In this document: piece by piece, positions 27,941 through 38,931 of the stretch | Numbering within the stretch: position 1 is the stretch's first letter | Layout of the letters: each line of letters opens with the position of its first letter | NCBI GenBank assembly: GCA_018136815.1 | Contig: CM030932.1 | Coordinates: 9,612,429 to 9,676,428, forward strand | Source of the DNA: Isochrysis galbana | Lineage: Eukaryota > Haptophyta > Isochrysidales > Isochrysidaceae | Reading direction: 5' to 3' | Length of the DNA: 64,000 bases | Notes under the pieces: generated by a model | Told to the model about the DNA's origin: nothing | Seen by the model: only the letters and a program-made list of their open reading frames with translations | Database searches by the model: none | Translations under genes and position numbers: made by a program

Positions 27941-28559
27941 CTAGAATTTCTAGCTAGAATCGTGGTGGGAAGCGCCGCGACCAGCGCCGGGTGCAGGCGA
28001 GCAGGTTGGAAATGTGCATGGCCTGTGTGCCTCTGCTGCCCAGATAGGCCGCAAGGAAGGCCCACAACAGCCGCTGGAGGCCTCTGTGCCCTGGGCGTCT
28101 GGGCGTGCGCCGAGCCCCCGCGTGCGCGGCCGCGCGGCCACGTTTAATAGGTGGTAGTCCAGAATCTTCAGATTTTTTTTTTCATGCAGCACGCGGCCAG
28201 TGTGGGCCAGTAGGTTGCAGTGCACAAACTCCCAGTTCGCCTCATTTTGTTTTCCTCCTGTTCCCCCCCCCCCCCCGCCCGCCCCCCTTACCTCCCCCCC
28301 GCAGCCAGAACGGGGCGGCGGCGAACTCCGAGGACGACGAGAGAGGAAGAAGAGAGAGAATGTCGGCGGCTGCTGCTGCGCTTTTGGTCGCGGCCCCTCG
28401 AAAGAGAGAGAGGGTTGCAACATGTATATATATGTGTGTGTGTGTATCTATGTGATGAAGTGCAGATGAGAGGGGTATGCGAGGGCGCCACAACGACGAC
28501 GACGACAAGGCGGGGTAATTGGAGTTTTAGTGCTTCATACAGTGGTTATAGAGGAGAGG

Positions 28560-28809
28560 GGGAAGAGGGCTGGAAGAAAAGAGAAGGATCCGCCTGAGGA
28601 TGAGCAAAAGAAAGGGGGGAAGGGGGAGGGGGGCGGAGAGGAAGGGGAAAATGCGGGAGAGGGAAGAAGGTAGAGGCAGAGAGCAAGACAGGACGACGGG
28701 GAGTGGGCAGGGAGGGAGAGAGAGGGCGACGGAAAAGAGGATCCACAGAAGAAGAGAAGTTTAAGGTTGGGGAGAGGGAAGAGGGCACGCGCGTGGCAGA
28801 CAGAGAGCC

Positions 28810-28859
<50 letters not shown>

Positions 28860-28987
28860 AGGGAGAAGGAGGGAGGGAGGGAGGGAGGGAAGGAGGAAGG
28901 GAGGGAGGAAGGGAGGGAGGAAGGAAGGGGGAGAGGGACAGAAGGAGGTAGGAAGAGTTAGAGACAGGGAGGGAAGGAGAGAGAGAG
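28560..28987 (+). repeat. (GA)n / GGGA microsatellite before the lipoxygenase start
   Basis: Continuous purine tract, with pure (GA)n at 28815-28852 and GGGA/GGAA units after it, running to the base before the ATG at 28988. It lies in the 5'UTR or promoter. The reverse-strand open frames are artefacts of the repeat. Confidence 0.85.
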
Positions 28988-31900
28988 ATGTCTCCCACTC
29001 CCACTCCGCCACGCGTCCCACCGCCTCAGCAGTCGTATGTCCTGTTGAAAAAGGCGGAGAACGCTCGCGCCTCCACCACTCCAACACAGTACATGAGTGC
29101 AGCCGCAGCGAGGGCCGCGCAGCGCGACCTCGAGGCAGGGGGGGAAGCGCATCGCTCTGCCAATGCTTCCGCCGCCGATCCCGCCACCGGTTGGCCTGTG
29201 ATGCAACCTGAGCCGCTGCCGCCGTATGTGACGCTGTCCGAGCGCATACGCACTTTCCTCTTCCCTGAGGCCATCTCCTGCGGTACTGCATGCGTCAGAC
29301 TGCCGCTCTACATGTGCATTGGGCTGATTTTCTCACCGCTACTCGTGGTCCTCGGCCTCTTCGGCGGGATCATGGTCATCGTCCTCGCCATCACGTTGAG
29401 CTACCCGCTGGCCACGATGCTTTCATGGTGCTTCCCACGCTTCTGGCCTGGCTTCAGCCCCCCCACCGCAATGGTCTGGAAGCTCGCCAAGCTGTTCCAA
29501 ACGTACCGCGCATCCAAGTGGTACTTTCCGAGGCCGGGAGAATGGAAGCAGGAGAACCTTGCGGAGAAGCGGGAGCTGTCGACGGCTCTCCTCCACTACG
29601 CAATTGCTATCCAAGTTCCGCTTGGCAACGAGGATGAGCTCGCCACTCAGTTGGGCGAGCTGCGCAAGGTGCCCCCCCCTCCCGAAAAGCCAGTGCAGAC
29701 GGAAGGGTTGACGATGCCAGCTTTCTACTTCATGGTGCCTGACACGCCTATCAACGATCAAGAGACGTTCGATCATGGCGAAGACCCTGTTGCATACGTG
29801 ATGAACTCTCTGAGGTGCGCAACTCTCGGGTGGCCATGTGTACTCTGATGGCAGTGTACCTCAGACCATTCACCACCCCCAACCTTGTTCCCCCCACACC
29901 CTCCCGACTCTGTTGCGTGCAGGTTCATCTACCCCGAATCGCGACAAAGGTGGCCGGAAAAACTGACGGATCAGGCACTGACATGGTTCTGCGTGCACGG
30001 CCTCGGAGCCCATAGGCTGGAGGTAGTCACGGATGCGATGCGCAAGTCTTACGCAGCCGCGAAGCTCGCCCCCAAGTCTGCTAAATACGTTGTGCGGACC
30101 AACAATCTCGCTACACTGCCGATCAAAGCTGGCTGTGACTCGTATGGCGGCGACTGCTTTCTCGACGACGGCTTCAACGTCATCTGCATTATTCGTATGA
30201 TGCCGGTGAATACCCCGGTGGCCCCTCCTTTCGCCCTCCTCAATGAACAAAGATCGCCTCAACCCCCGATCACATGAATTGCGTCGCTCCCCCGCATGGA
30301 TTGCGCACGTTTACACGGTGCAGGCTGAAGATGACCGCATCTGTCCGGCACGAACAGGTGCCAGTCTACGAGCCGGAAAACTATGAGATGTATTTTCCAC
30401 CGAATTCACCGCTTCTGCTCAGTCATGACCCTGAAGACGACGAGGAAGTCAAACCTGACATCTCACATATGAAAGTCTCAGTTCGGTCTCGTGCATGCGC
30501 AAGCACCACATCCAGCAGCGGCGCCGCCGCCTCTGGGGCATCGAGCGGCAAGCGCTTTCACACGGCGGAAGATGTCGACGTAAACCGCGAATGGGAGTAT
30601 GCCAAGTTTGTATTCCGCAGCTCGGTGTTTGGAATGGTCACGTTCGTAGATCACCTCTGTACGCCGCCCGCCCATGCCAAGGCCCGTTACTTGGTAGGCA
30701 TGGCTTTCCTGCTGTCAAGATATACACAGACATGTCCACAGGACTGTCGCGAGGCCCGCTTCCCAAGCCTTCGCTTGACTCTGCTTGACAGATGGCTTGC
30801 ACCTTCAAGTCTCTAACATCTTCACTACGGCAATGCGTGAACGACTGCCCAAGTCCAACCCGCTTCGCTCCTTCCTTGTGCCGTTCACGTATGGCGCTAT
30901 TTCGATCAACGATGCAGCACGCCTAACTCTGGTCACGCCCAATTCCTGGCTGCCACGCGTGCTGCCCTTCAACGACGAGGGGCTGCAGCTCGCGTGGGCC
31001 AACGCCCACTCTATGCTACCAGTCACAAGCGCGCCGCCTCAAACGAAGAAGTTTTTGTTCGATATTTTCGATCGCGGCGCCTACTGCCACGAGAAACTTG
31101 CGAGCGGCCTCAACACTGAGTATTGGCGGCAGGTGTGCCCCACGCCCTCCCACCCTTTTGTTTGGGGAGACTGGCATGACCATATCCTGTTCATCTCGCG
31201 AGGTTCGCTCCCTGCTCGGTGCTAGGCGCTGGAGTACTGGAAGACCGTGCACGGCTTCGTGCTTGAGATCTTGAGCACCTACTGGCCGAATCGGAGCGAA
31301 CTCGTCAACAACGGTGACATCACAGCCTTCATGCTACAAGTCATCAGCAACCTCCAGGCCACCTCGGGTCTTATCGATGTTACCTGTATCGATCCCGATT
31401 CCGCATGGGCTAACCTGACTGAGGTGAGATGGTTCTGCACAGCGCAAGGCCTATCCTTTCCCGGCAATGAAGTCGTCGCATTCCTCGCCCAGGTCGTAAA
31501 ACTCGGACGCGCTAGCCTCCAAGCCACACCTCTCAGCCATGGTCATGTTTCGCGCGACAGGAGGAAAGGTGGACTCTCGTGACCAACGCCATCGCGACCT
31601 TCATCAACTTGGTGACGGCAGGGCACGAGCAGGTTGGGCAGGTCCAAGTCTACGCCCAGGATCCGACGTTCGCCGCATTTTCGTGGTCGACAAAGGTGTG
31701 CGCCGCGTGGGACTGCGAAGTCCATGAACAGACTCACCCCGACACACAAAAATCACGTCCATGCTCAGATTCGTAATGAGGGCGTCATCGCTGCACCAAA
31801 ACCTGTCGCACTGGGTCAAGGGCTCATCATGACGCTCACATCAACGCCGATGCCTAAACTCATGGTGACGGCGCCTGAGTACAACTGGAGCAAGATTTGG

Positions 31901-32086
31901 CTCCGTCGGACTCCAGAAGAAGGCGCCGCCTTAGATGGAATTTTTGCGAGCTTCCAAAACGAACTTTCGTCTTTTGCAGACATGGTGCACCGGTACAATG
32001 AGGGTGCTTCCGAGCGGCCGTTCCCCAACAACCATGGCTTGTGGGCATACGATACTTCGCAGCTCGAAACCTCCGTTTCGATTTAA
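28988..32086 (+). CDS. LOX: membrane-anchored lipoxygenase (seven exons)
   Basis: Non-haem iron enzyme that peroxidises polyunsaturated fatty acids. Exons: 28988-29814, 29923-30205, 30331-30658, 30792-31132, 31226-31423, 31561-31695, 31769-32086. The frame holds through all joins, giving about 809 residues. The boundaries of the exon 2/3 junction are the least certain. Iron ligands: H478-x4-H483 (HLYGLH, created by splicing exons 3 and 4), H681 (VTAGHEQVG) and the C-terminal Ile (LETSVSI, then stop). The ligand position four after H681, usually Asn, His or Ser, is Gly here. INDAARLTL and ALEYWKTVHGFV are also family blocks. The N-terminus has no PLAT domain; it has a roughly 45-residue hydrophobic region near residues 100-145, likely two membrane spans. 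Confidence 0.85.
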
Positions 32087-32382
32087 TCGTCGCAATCAGG
32101 CATGGCGGCCGAGTTTTGCTCTTATCCGAGTGGTTTGCTACAGGGCCGAGGCGCAACGACAGGCAACGAGTGATCGTAGGCCGCCGGCCTCCGTTGGTGT
32201 TTGCGTGTTGTGCTGGTGATGATTGTTGTGCATGAGGTGCTTTTGACCGAGCGAAAGACCGGCCGCTTTGTGCAGTGTGTTGCGGCCTGCACGCACCCCA
32301 TCATTTGACGTGAATATGGGAGCTTTGCCGATGCCAATATCACAATAAAGAAATGGTTCTCACCTTTCATTAAAACGCGTTA
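32087..32382. other. 3' flank of the lipoxygenase gene
   Basis: No gene or repeat recognised. AATAAAG at 32343-32349 could act as a polyadenylation signal. Confidence 0.4.
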
Positions 32383-32768
32383 GAACGATAGGGTCATGGA
32401 GCGCGCCACGCTTCCCTCCTCATTCGCCGCCCACCCCGCCGCGCCGGCCGACAATCGTGGCCGACGCCGCGCAGCAGCAGCGCCCTCAAGCTCAAGCCAC
32501 ACCAGTCCAGGTGCACGCGAGCTTCGGCCCGCGACGCACTCAGAGGGTGCAACTTCAGGTTTGGTTGTTTTTTCGGCAGCTACCCCCATGTGGACGGTAT
32601 AAGTTCTACTTGGAGGGCCCCCTCATTAAAGTACAAAAATGCCGGCACCGCATGGGATGGGGTGCGCGCGGCCGACGCCGCCTGTGCCGCATAGCAGGTG
32701 CGTCTGTCAGTTTTGGGCGGTACCGCCGGTGGTGCCTTGCGCGTGCATGGCCGATGGAAGATTAGAGA
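32383..32768 (+). mobile_element. dispersed repeat with MERA open frame, copy 2 (5' part)
   Basis: Starts AACGATAGGGTCATGGAGCG, as in copies at 17.8 and 61.65 kb, but the left half of the palindrome is altered. The reading frame after MERA soon departs from the other copies. It abuts the deleted retrotransposon fragment. Confidence 0.45.
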
Positions 32769-33580
32769 GCAGGCGCGACGCCGGCCCACCCTGGACGGTG
32801 TGACGGCCGAAATCGTATCAGACATACGCTGCGGGTTGGAATGGATCCACCTCAAGCCAGCGTTCGAGAGATAGGTGCACGGCGGGTGCGCGATAATCAA
32901 GTCCCAACCAAGGTCTTGGACGAGATCGGCATCCCCGTCGAAGTGGGGAACGTAATCGACTTCGGACGGAAACAGGTCGCACGTCGCTACATCAGCGCCA
33001 GCGAGAAGAAACATCGACGAGACCACTCCACTCGTCTCGCCGATAACCAAGACGCGAGGACACGAGATGCCGTCGGCCTGCACGGTCTCGACGTCACGCC
33101 TAATGTCACCGAGCGTGGTACAGATTTCTTCGAAGTGGATGGGAAGTACCTGAGCTGGAGACTCAGGCGGTTGACCGGGCCGAAGAACGAGCTGTGCCGC
33201 CTCGGCGATATCTTTCGGCATAACGTGCGCGGCACCGTGGGCAGCGGCACGTTGGAAAGCGAGATCGAGGACGTACGAGAGGGCCTCGCCCTCCTTCAAG
33301 GAAGGACGAGTGCGCGTGAGATGAATGAGCAAGTCTTCAGCGGCTTGAACCAGAGTCAAGCGCGCTGAAACTTGGCTAGGCGGAACGATAGCAGAAACGT
33401 ATACGGGATTGCGAGTGACCGGGGTCGACGGAGACGAAGCGGCTAATATGCGAGCCATCTGAAAAGAGCGGGACGCGGCAGCCAGAAGAGAATCGAACGC
33501 GAATAGAGAGGGTTGAGCACGAAGCAATCGACGAAATGCGCGTTGCACGACGGAGGGCATAGTTGCGAATACCCCTTCGA
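32769..33580 (-). pseudogene. internally deleted pol relic keeping the methyltransferase
   Basis: 32769-32801 matches 6309-6341 (RNase H region) of the intact element, and 32802-33580 matches about 9919-10697 (start of Pol). The two parts are joined across a deletion of about 3.6 kb. Minus frame 33560-32802 is uninterrupted through the methyltransferase cofactor region and PPCT motif up to MSDTISAV, where the deletion begins. It lacks the ENP motif and C-terminus of the domain, so it cannot be active. Upstream, the sequence is cut by the LINE at about 33580. Confidence 0.88.
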
Positions 33581-36500
33581 TTCACACCTAGACACGCTAA
33601 CGGCGACATCCCGGCGATGTACGCCGGAGTGAGATGGGAAGACCCGCAGCCGGCCCTGGAGGAAGACAAGGTAGCAACTGAGGACTCCGCGATTTTGGCT
33701 TCGTTGCGGAGCTACTACGTATGGCTTTTCAGCGAAAAGATCTCTCAAGGCGCGGAGCCCCTCCTTCATGCGCTAAGGCAGCGTCAGATACCGACGAGTC
33801 ATAGATCCTTTTTGGACAAACCTATCGGATACTCGGAGATCATAAGGGCTATACGACAAATGGCGAAAGGTAAATCCACGGGACCGGACGGCATACCCAT
33901 GGAGTTCTACCAAAGCTTCGAAAAGCTAGTGGCCCCGCGACTGATGGACATGTTTCACGAAGCCTACCGGACGGGGGCATTACCGGAGGATACGTGCTCG
34001 GGTGATATAGCTTTGCTCTATAAAAAAGGAGATGCCAGGGACCCGAGGAACTATAGACCAATTACGTTGCTCCAAACGGATTACAAAATCCTCGCCAGGG
34101 TCCTAGCTAACAGACTCAAAAAAACGATACATACGATCATCTCCAAGGAGCAAGTGGGTTTCGTGCCTAGGAGGATGATAGGCGAAGCCACCCATCTTTT
34201 AAAGCTAGTGCAAGCGTATCTAGATGACACAGACGAAGAGGGCCTAGCCCTGGCGATAGACTGGGAGAAAGCTTTCGATAGAGTCAGTTGGGATTATTAT
34301 CATAAAGCGATACAAGCGCTGGGCTTCGGCCCTGGTTACTCTAGATGGCTAGCGCTTTTAACTAACATGGATTCACTTCCGATCAGGTGGATCAAGGCTA
34401 ATGGAAGACGTAGCAATCCCTTCACGATACATTGCGGCATGCCCCAAGGGTGCCCGCTATCGCCCCTAGCTTTTCTCCTAGTGGCCGAAGGCCTGACGCG
34501 CTTAGTCAACGCCGACCCTGAGATGAAGGGAATCACGATAGGACCTAGAGAGTTAAGGCTTTCGCAGTTCGCGGACGACACGCAAATTTTAGCGAACTCC
34601 TTCGAGTCATTGGAGAGGGCGATGCACATTTTAGAAAGCTACGGAGCCGCCACCGGGGCTAGGGTGAACAAAAGCAAGAGCATACTAATACGAATGGGAT
34701 CACTTACGGGGGCGCGGGTCCCAGAGACGCTAGCGTATCTTAAAACACTCGGCGAGGGCGAATATGCTACCATACTAGGAGTCCCATTCTGGGAAGGACT
34801 AGACAATGACTCCTTTTGGGAGAAGCTTTACGCAAAGCTTAAGAAGAAAGTCGCAGCATGGAAAGGACTGACGAATCTCTCTATTCATGGAAGGACGCTA
34901 CTAGTGAACTTCATAATATACGGGACGCCGAGATATTGGCTGTCCACGTCCACCCCTCCGGCGTGGTTCATGGAGGCCATAGACTCGGACGTTCAAACCA
35001 TACTATGGGATAGGTCCCCCCGACTACAAGCGGACGAGTTAGGCTCCTCGCAAGAGGGCAGAAAATGGATAACTTTTCCGACGTACCCCAGAGTAGGGAC
35101 GAGCGAAGACGGGCCCCTATTGGGGGTTGGACTACTCCCCATGGCCGAACACACGCGAGCGCTTCAAGCGATATGGATAATCCGGTACCTCAACCCGTCC
35201 ATGGCGGAATGGAAAACAGTCTTAGATCAGTGGTTCAGCCGCACCCCCTTAGGGCGATCAGCAGTCTTTTCGAAGGTCGACTCGAAGAGCCTCACGGCTA
35301 GCATTCGCGGTAATAACACGCTCCCGGCCTTTTGGAAGCATGCGCTTGAGAATTTTAGACGGATTAATTTCCTTAGGGAAGAATTCACACGGGAAGGAAC
35401 TCAGGGCTCCCCGATATGGCACGACCTTTTCCACAAACCTCCGGCGATTCACTATTCACATAGGTCGAAATGGGAGTCTCTACAGACAGTTATCGTACAT
35501 AATACTATTAACCCGGGTACAGGGGACATATACACCACAGAGGAATGCGCGGCTTACTTGCCGGACGGAGAACGCTGGATGCGCCATAGAGGAAATTACA
35601 TATCGGTAGGCCCCTTTCTTAAGTCGTGGGAAAAGATATCTGAATGGACTAGATCAAGACTAGTGAATACCACATTCGACTATATAGACCTTCTCAGAAA
35701 ACAAGCGAAGCCCCCGCCCCCGGCTCCGGAGGAGCAAGAGTTAGTCCCCCAAGAAGATCCGGACGCACACGATTTAGGCGACATTCTAGTCGACAAAGAC
35801 CATAACTTTTATCTGCGCCGAAGGGGCGACTACCACAAAGTCCAGCTCAACGTTATGGGAGAGCCCCACATCCACGAGCGGATCAGCCCGCAACTATTGC
35901 CCGACGAGCTATACACTCCGCTGAAGTGGGGACGAGCGTACGACGGCCCGGCGGAAACGGCGTATCCGATACCCCAAGAATACACGCTAAAAGGCACGCA
36001 TACAACGCTAGAGGATGTAAGTGTCAGGGTCTTGACTAAAGCGTTCCTCGCATTGAGGAAAACAAAAGCACAAAAATCCACGCTAAGATGGGAAAAAAGG
36101 CTACCGGTCCTCTCGGGAAAGTGGAAACAAGTATCGCAATTGTATAAATACAACTTTTTAACGCCTAGAGACTCTTATTTGCATTTCAAACATGTCCTAC
36201 ATAGAAGGATAGCTACGGCGAACCGTTTTGCTGACGATCCAACATGCCGCTTTTGCGGCATAGCCCCTGAGAGTTCCACTCACCTGGCCTCATGTATCGC
36301 GACGGAGCCCGTCTTTGAATTCATAGAAGGGCTTCTGGGGATTAGCCTTAGGCCGGGATCCGAAACAGCCCAACGTCTTTTCTGTTATCAGGTGGATAGA
36401 CCGCACCCCTCCTCAGGATACTTAGGTATCCTGGCGTGGAGGTACATCCTAACCGACTTCTACAACATCCAGTATGGCAACTCGGACGGCAGGTCCGTTA

Positions 36501-36733
36501 AGTCGATTTTAAGAGCGACACTTACGAGATACCACCTGTTAGTAACGGCGAAAGTCGGTTTCTTTCAGAGGCTAAAAAAACAACGAGAGAATATGGGGTT
36601 ACACGCCCCGAGCAACAAACATATTAAGAAGATGGTAAGCCCGCTGTACACGGTGGACAAGGATTTCAACATAGGAACATCGGAGGACCTCCTACGAGCG
36701 GCAAGAGGTCTGGACCTACGACACATCACCTAA
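33581..36733 (+). CDS. LINE reverse transcriptase, N-terminally truncated
   Basis: About 1,050 codons open to TAA at 36731-36733; the frame runs in from the gypsy relic without a native start. The RT begins near KGKSTGPDGIPMEFYQSF. Fingers and palm motifs: YKKGDARDPRNYRPITLL; LALAIDWEKAFDRV; GMPQGCPLSPLAF; catalytic FADDT at 34568-34582. The thumb and C-terminus follow, with a Cys/His motif CRFCGIAPESSTHLASC (C-x2-C-x7-H-x4-C). The endonuclease that should precede the RT is absent. The frame is otherwise intact, which suggests a fairly recent insertion. The clade (L1-like or other algal lineage) cannot be settled by eye. Confidence 0.9.
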   Translation, partial: FTPRHANGDIPAMYAGVRWEDPQPALEEDKVATEDSAILASLRSYYVWLFSEKISQGAEPLLHALRQRQIPTSHRSFLDKPIGYSEIIRAIRQMAKGKSTGPDGIPMEFYQSFEKLVAPRLMDMFHEAYRTGALPEDTCSGDIALLYKKGDARDPRNYRPITLLQTDYKILARVLANRLKKTIHTIISKEQVGFVPRRMIGEATHLLKLVQAYLDDTDEEGLALAIDWEKAFDRVSWDYYHKAIQALGFGPGYSRWLALLTNMDSLPIRWIKANGRRSNPFTIHCGMPQGCPLSPLAFLLVAEGLTRLVNADPEMKGITIGPRELRLSQFADDTQILANSFESLERAMHILESYGAATGARVNKSKSILIRMGSLTGARVPETLAYLKTLGEGEYATILGVPFWEGLDNDSFWEKLYAKLKKKVAAWKGLTNLSIHGRTLLVNFIIYGTPRYWLSTSTPPAWFMEAIDSDVQTILWDRSPRLQADELGSSQEGRKWITFPTYPRVGTSEDGPLLGVGLLPMAEHTRALQAIWIIRYLNPSMAEWKTVLDQWFSRTPLGRSAVFSKVDSKSLTASIRGNNTLPAFWKHALENFRRINFLREEFTREGTQGSPIWHDLFHKPPAIHYSHRSKWESLQTVIVHNTINPGTGDIYTTEECAAYLPDGERWMRHRGNYISVGPFLKSWEKISEWTRSRLVNTTFDYIDLLRKQAKPPPPAPEEQELVPQEDPDAHDLGDILVDKDHNFYLRRRGDYHKVQLNVMGEPHIHERISPQLLPDELYTPLKWGRAYDGPAETAYPIPQEYTLKGTHTTLEDVSVRVLTKAFLALRKTKAQKSTLRWEKRLPVLSGKWKQVSQLYKYNFLTPRDSYLHFKHVLHRRIATANRFADDPTCRFCGIAPESSTHLASCIATEPVFEFIEGLLGISLRPGSETAQRLFCYQVDRPHPSSGYLGILAWRYILTDFYNIQYGNSDGRSVKSILRATLTRYHLLVTAKVGFFQRLKKQRENMGLHAPSNKHIKKMVSPLYTVDKDFNIGTSEDLLRAARGLDLRHIT

Positions 36734-37030
36734 AGTAGCTTAACCTCTTAGTCGGAATCACAGCGCTTATTAAAGAGGAGCCTAAGAGATTTAAGTGAGG
36801 ATAACCTGAGCCAACACCGACACAAAGGACGAACCACAGTCTCCCGCCCCCTTCTCTCCAACTCCTGGCCGAAGCAGCGCGCGCGGCCTCCCCGGAACCA
36901 GCTTCTCCGAAAATGAGGGAACTGGGAAAGGGGAAGGGGGTTGTTAGGGGTTAAGGTCGGGTAGTAGGGAGGTACACTAGCACACTGCCTCACGCCGCAC
37001 ACGTAGCGGGGAATTTTAAGAAGATTTTTT
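33581..37030 (+). mobile_element. 5'-truncated LINE (non-LTR retrotransposon), copy 1
   Basis: Begins at the break with the gypsy relic and ends with a 3' region, GGGGAATTTTAAGAAGA, followed by nine T. The same 3' end occurs inverted at 62314-62620. The endonuclease and ORF1 are missing, so the copy is 5'-truncated. Confidence 0.85.
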
Positions 37031-37512
37031 TTTCTGTTGGTGGGGCTAGCTATAGTCTATAGTAGCCTATCCCCTATGTTTGAGAGTTTGAGAGTAAGTG
37101 TGAGAGCCATTACTTGTTCCTAGACTATTAACAATCACAACAATGACGAATACAACGTTGGCAATGACAATGTACAATGTACAATGTAGGCTGTTTATGT
37201 TCTCCGGCTGGCGGCTGGGGTTTCTGATCTCTACACACGTTGTTAACGTGAAGCAAGGGCGGCGAGTAGCGGACGAAGCCGTTCAGTCTTGTGAATACGG
37301 GAAGGATGGGACACGAGAAAAGAGAAGAGACCTCTGGATCTCGAGATCGCTCGAGCGAGCGGCAAGGTGGACGGAGCTGCTCCGCCCGGTCGCGCGTTCC
37401 CTCCCTATCTCTTTCGCTTCCCCCCCTTCCGCTTCTCTGCCGATCCCCCCCCGCCCCCTTCCTTCCCCCTCCCCTTGGCACCGCCCGTCTGCCCGCACCG
37501 GCGTACTTTCGC
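37031..37512. promoter_or_regulatory. upstream region of FOXRED1
   Basis: Contains TACAATG repeats near 37165-37185 and a pyrimidine-rich tract 37390-37480 (TC and C runs) just before the FOXRED1 ATG. No gene recognised. Confidence 0.4.
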
Positions 37513-38931
37513 ATGGCTCATCGTCTGAGGAGCGCCGCCCTCTCCTCTGCACTCCGACGCGAGTACGACGTAGTGGTGGCAGGCGGTGGAGTGGTCGGTG
37601 CCTCAGTCGCGTACCACCTCGCGAGGGCAGAGCCGTCACTCGCGGTATGCGTGGTAGAAAGGGACCCGCGGTATAGCCGCGCCTCAGCAGTCCTCTCTGC
37701 TGGCGGCGTGCGCCAACAATTCTCACTCGCGCCCAACATTGAGCTGTCGCTCTACGGCATCGACTTCATCCGCAATGCGCACGTAGAGCTCGCGGTTGCG
37801 GGCGAGAACCCTCCAGACCTGCAGCTGAAGGAGCAGGGCTATCTCTTTCTGGCAAGCGAGTCGGGCGAACGCACATTGCGCCGTAACGTGGAAACACAGC
37901 GCTCGTGCGGCGTCGACTGGACCACGCTTCTCACACCAACAGAGATCAAGTTCCGTTTCCCGTGGATCAGTACTGAAGGCGTTGCTCTAGGCTGCTTTGG
38001 TAGGAATGCCAGCCTTCCCATCGATTGCGTGAGTGTCCCGAAGTAGCGTCGTGAGGAGCCTTCCCTGCTCATCCACCTTGCTGTAGGTGAACACTCGGAG
38101 GGCTGGTTCGATCCGTGGGCGCTCCTGATGGGCCTTCGCTCCAAGGCACGGCAGATGGGTGTAGATTTTGTTCATGGCAACGTGACGGGACTGGGGGTCT
38201 CACACGATCAAATGAGCCGCCAGCCCACTATCTCCACAGTGCACGTGGATCAGTTTGAGCATGGCAAGGCCGACCCCGCTGTATTTGGAGCCGGGGCAGT
38301 AGTCAATGCTGCAGGAGCCTTCGCCTCAAACATTGTGCAAATGGGCGGGGAAGGTGTGTACGACCTACCGGTGCGCGCGCGGAAGCGATGTGTCTTCAAT
38401 GTGAAAATCGGCCCTACGGAAAACGCGAGCAATTCGAGTATGAATGCGCTCCTGCCATCGCAAGTGTCCACGCCGCTCGTGGTCGATCCGTCTGGCGTGT
38501 GGTTCAGACCAGAGGGCGCCTCGGGCCGCTTCATTTGTGGCGTGTCGCCACCAGCCGAGAGAGGCGATCCCGACTGCGATTCGCTGCAGGTCCTCGATGA
38601 GGTCGACCATGACCTCTTCGATGAAATCATTTGGCCAGCGCTCTACACTCGTTGTGAGGCATTTGGTGCGCTTCGTGTGGTGTCCTCGTGGGCTGGCTTC
38701 TATGAATACAACACGCTCGACGCCAACGCGATAATTGGTCGACATCCCCAGCTGCAAAATCTCATCCTGTGCAACGGCTTCTCGGGGCATGGCCTGCAAC
38801 AAGCGCCTGGCGCTGGACGTGCGGTGGCGGAACTGCTCACAACGGGAAGGTACACCAGCATCGATGTCTCATGCTTCGGATTTGAAAGGGTGCTCAAATC
38901 GGAGCCAATCTACGAGCAGAACATAGTCTAG
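37513..38931 (+). CDS. FOXRED1: FAD-dependent oxidoreductase FOXRED1 (complex I assembly factor)
   Basis: Two exons, 37513-37999 and 38087-38931 (TAG), joined by an 87-nt phase-1 GT-AG intron; 443 residues. Member of the D-amino-acid-oxidase-like FAD family; FOXRED1 helps assemble mitochondrial complex I in animals. The N-terminus is a short basic leader and then the dinucleotide fold VVVAGGGVVGASVAYHLAR. The splice recreates GEHSEGWFDPWALLMGL, aligning with the human EDGWFDPWCLLQGL. Further human-like blocks: VVNAAGAFASNIVQMG, VRARKRCVFNV, VVSSWAGFYEYNTLDANAI, GFSGHGLQQAPGAGRAVAEL and the end YEQNIV. The leader fits mitochondrial import. Confidence 0.9.
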
